From Rhizobium leguminosarum (GTDB lineage Bacteria > Pseudomonadota > Alphaproteobacteria > Rhizobiales > Rhizobiaceae), in NCBI RefSeq assembly GCF_001652265.1, contig NZ_LWBS01000294.1, positions 1 to 64,000 on the forward strand: a stretch of 64,000 nucleotides of DNA. The letters run 5' to 3'. The stretch's first letter is position 1, and each line of letters starts with the position of its first letter. Both the position numbers and the translations under genes were made by a program. Below are positions 43,397 to 51,009 of the stretch, piece after piece. Below the pieces are notes generated by a model, which worked only from the letters and a program-made list of their open reading frames with translations, did not search any database and was not told the origin of the DNA.

Positions 43397-44473
43397 TTAT
43401 ATGACGCGGTCCGTCGCTGCGTCGAAGAGATGGACTTGGCCCGGATCGACCGAAAGTCCGATCATGTCTCCCGCCTTGACCCTGTCGCGGCGCGTCTCGA
43501 CGATCGTCAGTTCCGGCTGGGTGGCTGCGGCGATGAAGGTCGATGAGCCGGTCGATTCGACGAAAGCGATCGGCACGTCGAAGCTGCCATGGCCGGGCTC
43601 GACGACGCCGATATGTTCCGGCCGGATGCCCGCGATGAGCTTACGCCCGGGTTCGATGGCGCGGGTGATCGCAAGCGCCTGCTTCACCGCACCGAAATCC
43701 AGGATAAGGCTCTTGCCGTCTTCCGCGGCAATCGCGGGAATGAAATTCATCGCCGGCGAACCGATGAAACCGGCAACGAACCGGTTGGCCGGCCGGTCAT
43801 AGAGATCAAGCGGTGCGCCCTGCTGTTCGATGACGCCGTCGCGCATGACGACCACATGGTCGGCCATCGTCATCGCTTCGATCTGGTCATGGGTAACATA
43901 CACCGAGGTGGCGCCCAGCCGGTCGTGCAGGGCGCGGATTTCCTTGCGCATCGAGACGCGTAGCGCTGCATCAAGATTGGAAAGCGGCTCGTCGAACAGG
44001 AAGGCCTGGGGGTTGCGGATAATGGCACGGCCCATGGCTACACGCTGCCGTTGGCCTCCCGAAAGCTGGCGCGGATAACGGTCGAGCAGCCGGGAAAGAC
44101 CGGTGATGACAGCGACTTCCTCGGCTTTCTGCTTTGCCTCAGCCTTGGGGACGCCGTGCATTTTCAGCGAATAGGTCAGGTTCTGTTCCACCGTCATATG
44201 CGGATACAGAGCGTAACTCTGAAAAACCATGGCGATATTGCGCGCCCGCGGCGGCACGTCGTTCATCACCTCGCCGGCAATCTTCAGCGTGCCGCCGGTA
44301 ATTTTTTCCAGCCCGGCAAGCGAGCGCAGCAACGTGGACTTGCCGCATCCGGACGGGCCGACCAGCGCGACGAACGTGCCCTTGGGAATTGAAAGGTTGA
44401 CATTCTTAAGCGCATGAAAGGCGCCGTAGTGCTTCTCGATGCCCAAGAGTTCGATCTGGATGTCCTGGCTCAT
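43397..44473 (-). CDS. Carbohydrate ABC ATPase (UgpC/MsmK type)
   Basis: A 358-residue ATPase with Walker A GPSGCGKST, signature LSGGQRQRVAMGRA, Walker B AFLFDEPLSNLDA and H-loop VTHDQIEA, followed by a TOBE domain (about 240-350, RPEHIGVVEPG). It is the last gene of the MalEFGK-type importer; a 61-base gap separates it from the second permease. The start at 44473 (MSQDIQIELLG) is preferred over 44497 by family N-terminus. Confidence 0.93.
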   Translation of the reverse strand: MSQDIQIELLGIEKHYGAFHALKNVNLSIPKGTFVALVGPSGCGKSTLLRSLAGLEKITGGTLKIAGEVMNDVPPRARNIAMVFQSYALYPHMTVEQNLTYSLKMHGVPKAEAKQKAEEVAVITGLSRLLDRYPRQLSGGQRQRVAMGRAIIRNPQAFLFDEPLSNLDAALRVSMRKEIRALHDRLGATSVYVTHDQIEAMTMADHVVVMRDGVIEQQGAPLDLYDRPANRFVAGFIGSPAMNFIPAIAAEDGKSLILDFGAVKQALAITRAIEPGRKLIAGIRPEHIGVVEPGHGSFDVPIAFVESTGSSTFIAAATQPELTIVETRRDRVKAGDMIGLSVDPGQVHLFDAATDRVI

Positions 44474-44534
44474 GCCGAAAACCTTGCTGGTCCCCAAGCG
44501 GAACCGATGAGATGGCCAAGGGTGAAAAACGTCG

Positions 44535-45422
44535 TCATTTGACTGCTCCGGCGGCGATGCCGCGCGTTAACGTGCGCTGGAAGATCAAGAAGAAGATCAC
44601 GGTCGGTATTATACCCAGGAAAGCCGCCGAGGCCTGCAGCACCGGGTCCGACATATTCTGACCGCGGGTGAGGCCCATGGCGACGGAGACCGTCTGGTTG
44701 TTGTTGGACACCAGCATGACGAGCGGGATCAAGAATTCGTTCCAAGTCCAGATGAAAAAGAAGGTCCCCAGGACCATGAGTGTCGGCCGCAGTACTGGGA
44801 CGACTACGAACCACAGCGTTTTCCAATGGGTCGAACCATCCATCTCGGCCGCTTCGAGGATTTCCTTGGGAAAGGTACTCAGCACGGTCGAGAGCAGGTA
44901 AGTTCCGAAAGCGCTTTGCAGGACCGCGAAAATGATGATCACGGAAAGCTGCGTATCGTAGAGACCGCTCGCTTTCGCCATGTAGTAGAGTGGGTAAATG
45001 ATCGACTCCTGCGGCACCATAATGCCCAGAAGAAAGACCACCAAAATCACCCGCGAACCCGGCACCTTGCCGACCCCAATCGCATAAGCGTTGAACAGGC
45101 TTATCAGTACCCCCAACACCGACACAGCGAGACTGATCACCACGCTGTTGAGCAGCTTGCGGCTGAAATCAGAAACCGTCCAGAATTTCTCGATCGCCGT
45201 GAGATCGATCGACCGGGGAATCGAAAGCGGTCCGCCGACCGCGTATTCGGCACTCGCCTTGACGGCGTTGAGCAGAGCAAGGAAAAAGGGAAAGAGCGTA
45301 AAGGCGAGGAGTAGAATAAGGATGGCCAGCACCACCCACCGCATGGGATCGCGTCGCGCGCGATCGGCTGCCACCGTCGCCTTTGCCTTGGTCGTACCAT
45401 CGCTGAGAACTGAGTAAGCCAT
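44535..45422 (-). CDS. Carbohydrate ABC permease (MalG type)
   Basis: A 295-residue permease with six membrane segments. The first helix WVVLAILILLLAFTLFPFFL lies near 29-48, and the EAA loop LEAAEMDGSTHWKTLWFVVV near 188-207. It ends in GIAAGAVK, as MalG-type proteins typically end in a G-x-xAG-xxK tail. Three bases separate it from the MalF-type gene. Confidence 0.92.
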   Translation of the reverse strand: MAYSVLSDGTTKAKATVAADRARRDPMRWVVLAILILLLAFTLFPFFLALLNAVKASAEYAVGGPLSIPRSIDLTAIEKFWTVSDFSRKLLNSVVISLAVSVLGVLISLFNAYAIGVGKVPGSRVILVVFLLGIMVPQESIIYPLYYMAKASGLYDTQLSVIIIFAVLQSAFGTYLLSTVLSTFPKEILEAAEMDGSTHWKTLWFVVVPVLRPTLMVLGTFFFIWTWNEFLIPLVMLVSNNNQTVSVAMGLTRGQNMSDPVLQASAAFLGIIPTVIFFLIFQRTLTRGIAAGAVK

Positions 45423-45425
45423 GAT

Positions 45426-46334
45426 CTAATCTTTCGACTCCTGCTGGCTCTGGAAGCGTAGGAAAATGACAGCCAAAGCGATCGTCAGAGTCGTTTGCAC
45501 GACCGCGATGGCTGCGGCATAGCCGACGCGTTGTGTTGTGAAGAAGTGGTAGTAAGTCAGATAGGATGGCACGAGGGTGGCATTGTCGGGCCCGCCAGCG
45601 GTGATGACAAAGATTGGCGCAAAGACTTTAAGCGCTGCGATCAGCGTGGTCAGCACAACGACGAAAATCTCCGGCGCCAGAAGTGGAATGGTGATCGTGA
45701 CTAGCCGGCTCCACCAGTTTGCCCCATCGAGCTCGGCAGCCTCGTAGAGAGAAGGGTCGATGCGCGAAAGACCGGCCATGAAAACCACCAGACAGTAGCC
45801 GACCTGTATCCAGACAATGACGAGCGAGACGGCCGCAAGCGCGTATGTCGCATCGCCGATCCAGTTCTGTGCGAGACTATCAAGGCCGATGGCCTTTAGC
45901 GTGATGTTGATGACACCGACGGGATTGAGAATCCAACCCCAGAGAACGCCCGCGACCGTTACGGGCAGAATCTGCGGTAAGTAAAAACCGGCCCTGAAAA
46001 AGCTCGAGACCCATTCCCCGAATTGGTCCCTGACATAGTCGAACAGCAGAGCGGCCAATACCAGGCCGATGCACACCGGTATCACGGTCATCGAAACGAT
46101 GAACAGCAGCGTGTGATACATCGATCCCCAGAATTGATCATCCGTCAGCAAGCGATGATAGTTCTGCAGGCCGACCGGTCGTGGCGTGCCGACGCCTTTC
46201 CATGCCGTGAAGCTCAGCCCGAGATTAGCAAGCTGCGGTATGAGCACGATTAAAATGAAGCCGATCGTCCCCGGAATGAGATAGAGGCTATAGCTTCGTG
46301 AACCGTCGCTCGATCGCTGGCTGGATATGGCCAT
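45426..46334 (-). CDS. Carbohydrate ABC permease (MalF type)
   Basis: A 302-residue permease. YLIPGTIGFILIVLIPQLAN forms the first helix; YEAAELDGANWWSRLVTITI near 200-219 is the EAA loop. It pairs with the MalG-type protein. The coding sequence here has somewhat lower GC and fewer preferred codons than flanking operons, which may reflect separate acquisition (impression by eye, not computed). Confidence 0.92.
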   Translation of the reverse strand: MAISSQRSSDGSRSYSLYLIPGTIGFILIVLIPQLANLGLSFTAWKGVGTPRPVGLQNYHRLLTDDQFWGSMYHTLLFIVSMTVIPVCIGLVLAALLFDYVRDQFGEWVSSFFRAGFYLPQILPVTVAGVLWGWILNPVGVINITLKAIGLDSLAQNWIGDATYALAAVSLVIVWIQVGYCLVVFMAGLSRIDPSLYEAAELDGANWWSRLVTITIPLLAPEIFVVVLTTLIAALKVFAPIFVITAGGPDNATLVPSYLTYYHFFTTQRVGYAAAIAVVQTTLTIALAVIFLRFQSQQESKD

Positions 46335-46358
46335 ATCATTCTTCCTTCAGCCTTCCAT

Positions 46359-46387
46359 GCTGGGCTGCGCCTTCGGCGCAGCCCAGC
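46359..46387 (-). other. Strong intercistronic hairpin after the binding-protein gene
   Basis: GCTGGGCTGCGCC, TTC, GGCGCAGCCCAGC: a 13-bp perfect stem between the binding-protein stop and the permease start. No T-run follows in the direction of transcription. Such hairpins after binding-protein genes commonly stabilise the upstream mRNA or partly terminate, giving more binding protein than permease. Confidence 0.6.
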
Positions 46388-46400
46388 GTTCTCGGCCGCG

Positions 46401-47663
46401 CTACTGATTTTCCTGCGTGTCGTCGTAAACCTGCTTGATCTGTTCGACGAACTGCCCCGCAGTAAGACTGCCCTGGAAGAGACCGGTGTCTTTCTGGTTG
46501 AGCACGTCGTAGTAGCCGGGAACCGGCCAGTCAGGATAGAACCCGAGGCCGCTTTTGTCAGAGATCTGCTTGAAAACCGCTGCGGCGTTTTTACCGATGG
46601 GGTTGGTGATGACGGAAAGATCAGCGGCGATCGGCACGCCGCCGGCATTGCCGAGTTCAGCTTGGTATTTCGGCGACAAGGTCAGGCTGATCCACTCGGC
46701 GGCGAGATCGGGATTCTTGCTACCCTTGGGAACGACCCAGAGATTGCCTGTCGAGCCGACCGAATATTTCGGCGTCGGAATGACGAACTGACCCCACTTG
46801 AAGTCCTTGATGGTCGAGGCGAAGGTGCCGAGATTCCAAGTGCCCGAGACGTACATCGGCGCCTTGCCGGAGGTGAAGAGCAGAGCCGCGTCCGGGTCCT
46901 TCATGCCCGTGGAGTCCTTGTTGATGTAGCCCTTTTTGACCCAGTCGAGCAATGTTTGCGCCGCATAGAGGTAGGGCGCGCCGTCGAGGGGAGCCTTCAA
47001 GCCCTGATAATTCTGGACCCATGCGTCATCGGCCTTGGTATAGGCTAGAGAGGCTAGCAAGTGCTGGCCACTGGTGTCGATAGCCCCGAGCGTGAGAGGC
47101 GTGAGGCCCTTCTGCTTGAAGGCTTCCATGTCAGCGACCCACTCTTCGAGCGTCGTCGGCGGCTTGAGGCCTGCCTTTTCGAACATGTCAATATTGTAGA
47201 AGCACGAGACATATTCGCCGAAGACCGAAACGCCCCAAACAGGGCCGGAGCCATATATGCCCTTTTCGTCATAACGGCTAAGGACAAAATCGCCTTCGTT
47301 AAGGATCTTGTCCCAGCCTTCTTTCTTCACATAGTCATCCAGATTGGTGAGCAATCCCTGGCTTGCAACCAAGCCAGCGGTCGCATTGCCCTTGTTGTAC
47401 TCGAGCACGTCGGGGGCCTGATCGGAATTGAGGATCATGCCGCCTGAAGCCTGCAACTGCTGAAAGGTCTTCTGCTCGAAGCTGACGTTGATGTCTGGAT
47501 GTTTCGTCTTGAACTCCTCGAGCGCTTTCTTCCAGACAATGCCCTGAGCCGTGGTCGGCTCCTCGAACCACCAGATCTTGAAGGTCTTCTGTTCGGCATG
47601 GCCGACCGATGTCATCAGCATCGCCGTGCCGAGTGCTAGCGCAAGTCTTGCAATTCTTTTCAT
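46401..47663 (-). CDS. Carbohydrate ABC substrate-binding protein (family 1)
   Basis: A 420-residue exported protein. MKRIARLALALGTAMLMTSV followed by GHAEQ is a Sec signal peptide. The mature part has KIWWFEEPTTAQGIVWKKAL, a DVLEYNKGNA segment and GTWNLGTFASTIKDFKWGQF, typical of oligosaccharide or polyol-binding family 1 proteins. GGGAGGAAAGC is a strong ribosome site. It supplies ligand to the MalFG-type channel downstream. Confidence 0.92.
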   Translation of the reverse strand: MKRIARLALALGTAMLMTSVGHAEQKTFKIWWFEEPTTAQGIVWKKALEEFKTKHPDINVSFEQKTFQQLQASGGMILNSDQAPDVLEYNKGNATAGLVASQGLLTNLDDYVKKEGWDKILNEGDFVLSRYDEKGIYGSGPVWGVSVFGEYVSCFYNIDMFEKAGLKPPTTLEEWVADMEAFKQKGLTPLTLGAIDTSGQHLLASLAYTKADDAWVQNYQGLKAPLDGAPYLYAAQTLLDWVKKGYINKDSTGMKDPDAALLFTSGKAPMYVSGTWNLGTFASTIKDFKWGQFVIPTPKYSVGSTGNLWVVPKGSKNPDLAAEWISLTLSPKYQAELGNAGGVPIAADLSVITNPIGKNAAAVFKQISDKSGLGFYPDWPVPGYYDVLNQKDTGLFQGSLTAGQFVEQIKQVYDDTQENQ

Positions 47664-47720
47664 GCTTTCCTCCCAAAAAAGCGGCTGCGCCGCGAAAAAA
47701 CCAAGTTAGTCAGGCATGAC

Positions 47721-47746
47721 GCCGCCGGGCCTCCCAGCCCGGTGGC
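47721..47746 (-). other. GC-rich hairpin upstream of the binding-protein gene
   Basis: GCCGCCGGGC, CTCCCA, GCCCGGTGGC pair over 10 bases with one mismatch. It lies between the isomerase-like gene and the binding-protein gene. No T-run follows on the transcribed strand, so it is more likely an mRNA processing or stability element than a terminator. Confidence 0.45.
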
Positions 47747-47764
47747 CCTAGCTTAGGCGGTCGA

Positions 47765-48664
47765 TCAGGGATCAACAACGAAATCTCCGCCCCGGCACTT
47801 CTTCAGATAGTTGAGCCCGTGAACCTGACCAGTCATTTCAAGCGCGTCGCGATAGACCGGGTCGTGCCAGCCTTCGATGTCGATCGAGCCCGACCAGCCG
47901 GCAAGGCGCAGTTCTGAAATGATGTCGGTCCAGTTGCTGTCGCCGAAGCCCGGCGTGCGCATGAATACGAATTTCTCCTTGCCGAAGATGCCGTGTTCCT
48001 TGATGACCTCCCAGCGGATGGTCGCGTCCTTGCCGTGGACGTGAAAGAATTTGTGCGCCCATTTGCGGATCTGCGGCAAAGGGTCGATCAGATAGACCAT
48101 CTGATGGCACGGCTCCCACTCCAGCCCGACATTATCGTCCGGCGTCTCGTTGAAGATCAGTTCCCAGGCATCGGGATTGTGGGCGATGTTCCAGTCGCCG
48201 CTTGCCCAGTTGCCATCCATAGCGCAATTCTCGAAGGCGATCTTGACGCCCTTGTCGGCCGCCCGCTTGGCAAGCTCGCTCCAGATCTGCTTGTAGCGAG
48301 GCAGGCTGTCGGTCAGCGGCTTGCCGCGGATGCGGCCGGTGAATCCAGCAACGCTGGTGGCGCCGAAGTGATGGGCATTGTCGATGCAGCGCTTCCAGCC
48401 CTCCAGCGTCTCGAGGTCGATTGCCGTCTCTTCCAGCGGGTTGCCGAACATGCCGAGCGTCGAGATGGTGATGTCGCGGTCGCCGATCGCATCGAGGCAG
48501 CGCTTGCCGAGCTCGGCAAGGTCCTGGCCCTTCGTCGTTTGCCAGAAGAAGGGCTCGAAGCTTTCGAAGCCCATATCGGCGATCTCGCCGATGCGGGTAG
48601 CGGCATCGCCATTGTTGCCGCTGACCATAGTGCCGATGCGAATGGATTTTGCAGGGTTGCTCAC
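47765..48664 (-). CDS. Xylose-isomerase-like TIM-barrel sugar isomerase/epimerase
   Basis: A 299-residue protein of the AP-endonuclease-2/xylose-isomerase superfamily. Metal-site candidates are Glu in KIAFENCAM, the WEPCHQMV motif, HVHGKDA and the Glu of SIDIEGWHDP. Members isomerise or epimerise keto-sugars or dehydrate inosose (IolE). It starts with GTG at 48664 with AGGA ahead, 11 bases past the Gfo/Idh/MocA gene. With that dehydrogenase it forms the usual oxidation-isomerisation pair for inositol, glucosides or rare sugars. Confidence 0.88.
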   Translation of the reverse strand: MSNPAKSIRIGTMVSGNNGDAATRIGEIADMGFESFEPFFWQTTKGQDLAELGKRCLDAIGDRDITISTLGMFGNPLEETAIDLETLEGWKRCIDNAHHFGATSVAGFTGRIRGKPLTDSLPRYKQIWSELAKRAADKGVKIAFENCAMDGNWASGDWNIAHNPDAWELIFNETPDDNVGLEWEPCHQMVYLIDPLPQIRKWAHKFFHVHGKDATIRWEVIKEHGIFGKEKFVFMRTPGFGDSNWTDIISELRLAGWSGSIDIEGWHDPVYRDALEMTGQVHGLNYLKKCRGGDFVVDP

Positions 48665-48675
48665 GTCACTTGATC

Positions 48676-49710
48676 CTATGCTGAAATTTCGACGCGCCTG
48701 CCCGTCTTGGCGCTTTCGATTGCGCCGAAGACCATGGCAAGGCTTCGGATATTGTCGGAATTGACCGTTTCTGGCCGTTTGCCGGTGCCGATCGCCGCGA
48801 TGAAGTCGGCGATGACGCTGGCGTGGCCATGGGTTTCCTCGTCGTGTTCCGGACCGGGAACGTTTACGGCAGCAGAGCCATGCAAAAGGCCGGGCTCTTC
48901 ACCGGCTACAGTCGCCTTGAAACTCTCCTCGCCATCCCAGGTGAGCATTCCCTTCGAGCCGACGAGACGCCATTGGCTTTCCCAGCTGGTGCGCTCGCCC
49001 TCGGCGCACCAGGAGCCGCGGTAGGTGAAGACGATGTCGTCGGAAAATTCGAAGATGGCATTGGCCGAGGCGCCGTGCCGGTACCACGAACCCTTCGGAT
49101 TGCGCTCGACGCAATAGACGGCGAGCGGCTTCCTGTCGGCGACGTAGCGCGCCGCATCGAAGGTGTGGATCGCCATGTCCAGAAGCAGGACGTTGTCCAT
49201 CTCTTCGCGGAAACCGCCGAAATGCGGCGCCAGGAAGAAGTCGCAATGGATGCCGGTCAGTTCGCCGATCGCGCCGCTGTCGACGAAGCGGCGCAGGCGC
49301 CTGACGCCGAATATGAAGCGGCGGTTCTGGATGACGGCGTGGATGCGGCCGGTCTCGGCGGCAAGATCGATCAGCGCGGCGCCCTCGGCAAGCGAGGCGG
49401 CCATCGGCTTTTCGCTGAGCACATGGCAGCCGGCCTTGAGTGCGGTGGAAACGACATCGTATCGCGCGGCCGGAATGACGATGTCGAAGACCAGGTCGGC
49501 CTTCGTGGCCGCGATGACGTCGGACAGGTCCGAACCGATGACGGCGCCTTCAAGGCCGAACTCCACGGCAAGGTTTCCCGCCGTCTCCCGGTTCAGGTCG
49601 ACAAGGCCGACGATGGTGATGGAGTCGGCCAGGAGGGGGTTGGAAGCGATGGCTCGCAACCAACCTTTGGACATAGCTCCGCACCCGCACAGAATGGCAC
49701 TGAATTTCAC
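48676..49710 (-). CDS. Gfo/Idh/MocA-family oxidoreductase
   Basis: A 344-residue NAD(P)-dependent dehydrogenase. The Rossmann part starts KFSAILCGCGAMSKGWLRAI, the EKP motif (HVLSEKPMA) holds the catalytic Lys, and FLAPHFGGFREEMDN with LLDMAIHTFDAARY supplies the His-containing D-x3-H site. A GTG at 49710 is chosen as start because GGAGG lies six bases ahead; the open frame to 49788 would read through the operator region. It probably oxidises the imported sugar, and is first in the operon, divergent from the second LacI-type gene. Confidence 0.9.
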   Translation of the reverse strand: MKFSAILCGCGAMSKGWLRAIASNPLLADSITIVGLVDLNRETAGNLAVEFGLEGAVIGSDLSDVIAATKADLVFDIVIPAARYDVVSTALKAGCHVLSEKPMAASLAEGAALIDLAAETGRIHAVIQNRRFIFGVRRLRRFVDSGAIGELTGIHCDFFLAPHFGGFREEMDNVLLLDMAIHTFDAARYVADRKPLAVYCVERNPKGSWYRHGASANAIFEFSDDIVFTYRGSWCAEGERTSWESQWRLVGSKGMLTWDGEESFKATVAGEEPGLLHGSAAVNVPGPEHDEETHGHASVIADFIAAIGTGKRPETVNSDNIRSLAMVFGAIESAKTGRRVEISA

Positions 49711-49757
49711 GATTTCCTCCAGGGGAACGGTGTCAACTCTCCTCGTGACACGCACTC

Positions 49758-49771
49758 CGTAAACGTTTACG
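49758..49771. promoter_or_regulatory. LacI-family operator in the divergent promoter region
   Basis: CGTAAACGTTTACG, a perfect 14-base palindrome with the central CG typical of LacI-family sites. It lies 47 bases before the dehydrogenase start and 154 bases before the divergent regulator start, so the regulator at 49926 is the natural ligand-controlled binder. Confidence 0.75.
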
Positions 49772-49859
49772 ACTGTATGCGGAAACATTTTGCGGTGTCA
49801 ATAGACGGCAAATGGGAAATTACGGGCCCAGATCCGGACGGATCTGAATTATAGAAATG

Positions 49860-49907
49860 GAGCATGATGTCGTCCGAAAACCGCGCACACTTTTCGGCAT
49901 CATGCTC
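49860..49907. repeat. Rhizobial palindromic repeat, full copy (family A, inverted)
   Basis: GAGCATGATGTCGTCCGAAAA and TTTTCGGCATCATGCTCC flank a CCGCGCACAC centre. It matches the copy at 1344-1395 in reverse orientation. It lies between the LacI operator and the regulator gene and could be mistaken for coding sequence because it is open in the regulator frame. Confidence 0.8.
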
Positions 49908-49925
49908 CCGGGAAAATCGTCAGCG

Positions 49926-50969
49926 ATGAAGGGGATTCGCCAGCTTGCCGAACACTTGAATATCTCGATCGGCACGGTCTCCCGCGCGCTGAACGGCAAG
50001 CCCGATGTCAATGAGGAAACCCGCCGGCGGGTGCTGGCGGCGGCCGAGGAACTCGGCTACGTCGCCAACCAGTCTGGGCGGAGCCTGAGGCAGGGGGAGA
50101 CGAAGGTCATCGGGTTGATGATCGAATCCAGCAAGGAGACGGTCGAGAACGCCGACAACTTCTTCCTCGGCGTCACCAGCGGCCTGCAGAGCGTCTTTGC
50201 GCGCCACAAGCTCGACCTCCTCATGTTGCCCTGCCCGAGCGACGAGGACCCGCACGAATATCTGAAGCGGATGGTGGCGCGGCGCATCGTCGATGCGATG
50301 ATCATCTCGGACACGCAGCGCGTCGACCGGCGCATCGACTTTCTATCGCGGGCGAAGATCCCCTTCGTCGCGCTCGGCCGCAGCCTTTCGGCTAGCAATT
50401 TCCCCTGGATCGATCTCGATTTCGAGGGCGTGGCCGACCATGCCGTCGAGCGGCTGATCACGCTGGGCCACCGCCGGATCGCGATCACCGCGCCATCGAG
50501 CGAGGCCAACCTCGGCTATCTCTTTATCGACAGCTATCGCCGCGCGCTCGAGCGGCACGATATTCCCTTCGACCCCACGCTCGTCATTCGCGTCAAGTCG
50601 AGTGAACAGGGCGGCTATCAGGCGGCCCATGAGCTGCTGCTGCTCGAAGAGCGGCCGACGGCGGTGATCCTGATCTACGAGCTGATGGCGATCGGCCTTT
50701 ATCGCCGTCTGATGGAATCGGGTGTCATGCCCGGCCGCGACCTTGCGGTGATCGGCTTCCGTGACGCTCCGCGCGCACGGTTCCTGCAGCCCTCGCTCAG
50801 CTGTTTCCGTATGTCGCTCTACGATCTCGGTGTCGAGCTCGGCCGGATGCTTCTCGCCACCATGCCGGTCTATCGAGATTTCTATCCGGGAGGCGACAGC
50901 AACATCATCTGGCCCCTCGAACTGATGCCGGGCGAAAGCGACGCGTTTCGGGTTGGGGTCATGGCCTGA
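49926..50969 (+). CDS. LacI-family transcriptional regulator
   Basis: A 347-residue repressor. KGIRQLAEHLNISIGTVSRA at 2-21 is the helix-turn-helix, followed by the hinge (NQSGRSLRQGETKVIGLMIE). The effector domain includes DAMIISDTQRVDRRIDFLS and ITLGHRRIAITAPSSEANLG. The start at 49926 is chosen because an earlier in-frame ATG at 49857 lies at the edge of the palindromic repeat and would translate it into a non-homologous leader. It is divergent from the dehydrogenase-transporter operon, with a palindromic operator between them. Confidence 0.9.
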   Translation: MKGIRQLAEHLNISIGTVSRALNGKPDVNEETRRRVLAAAEELGYVANQSGRSLRQGETKVIGLMIESSKETVENADNFFLGVTSGLQSVFARHKLDLLMLPCPSDEDPHEYLKRMVARRIVDAMIISDTQRVDRRIDFLSRAKIPFVALGRSLSASNFPWIDLDFEGVADHAVERLITLGHRRIAITAPSSEANLGYLFIDSYRRALERHDIPFDPTLVIRVKSSEQGGYQAAHELLLLEERPTAVILIYELMAIGLYRRLMESGVMPGRDLAVIGFRDAPRARFLQPSLSCFRMSLYDLGVELGRMLLATMPVYRDFYPGGDSNIIWPLELMPGESDAFRVGVMA

Positions 50970-51009
50970 GCACTATCGGCTTGCTTCCTGAAAGCAGAAA
51001 CAAGCCCCC

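Noticed and set aside
43211..43546. 111-codon plus-strand frame after the LacI operator
   Set aside because: Its second half is antisense to the ABC ATPase gene and no protein pattern is seen.
50978..51008. Inverted repeat GGCTTG...CAAGCC between the LacI-type gene and the flavin monooxygenase gene
   Set aside because: Short stem with a long loop; could be chance.
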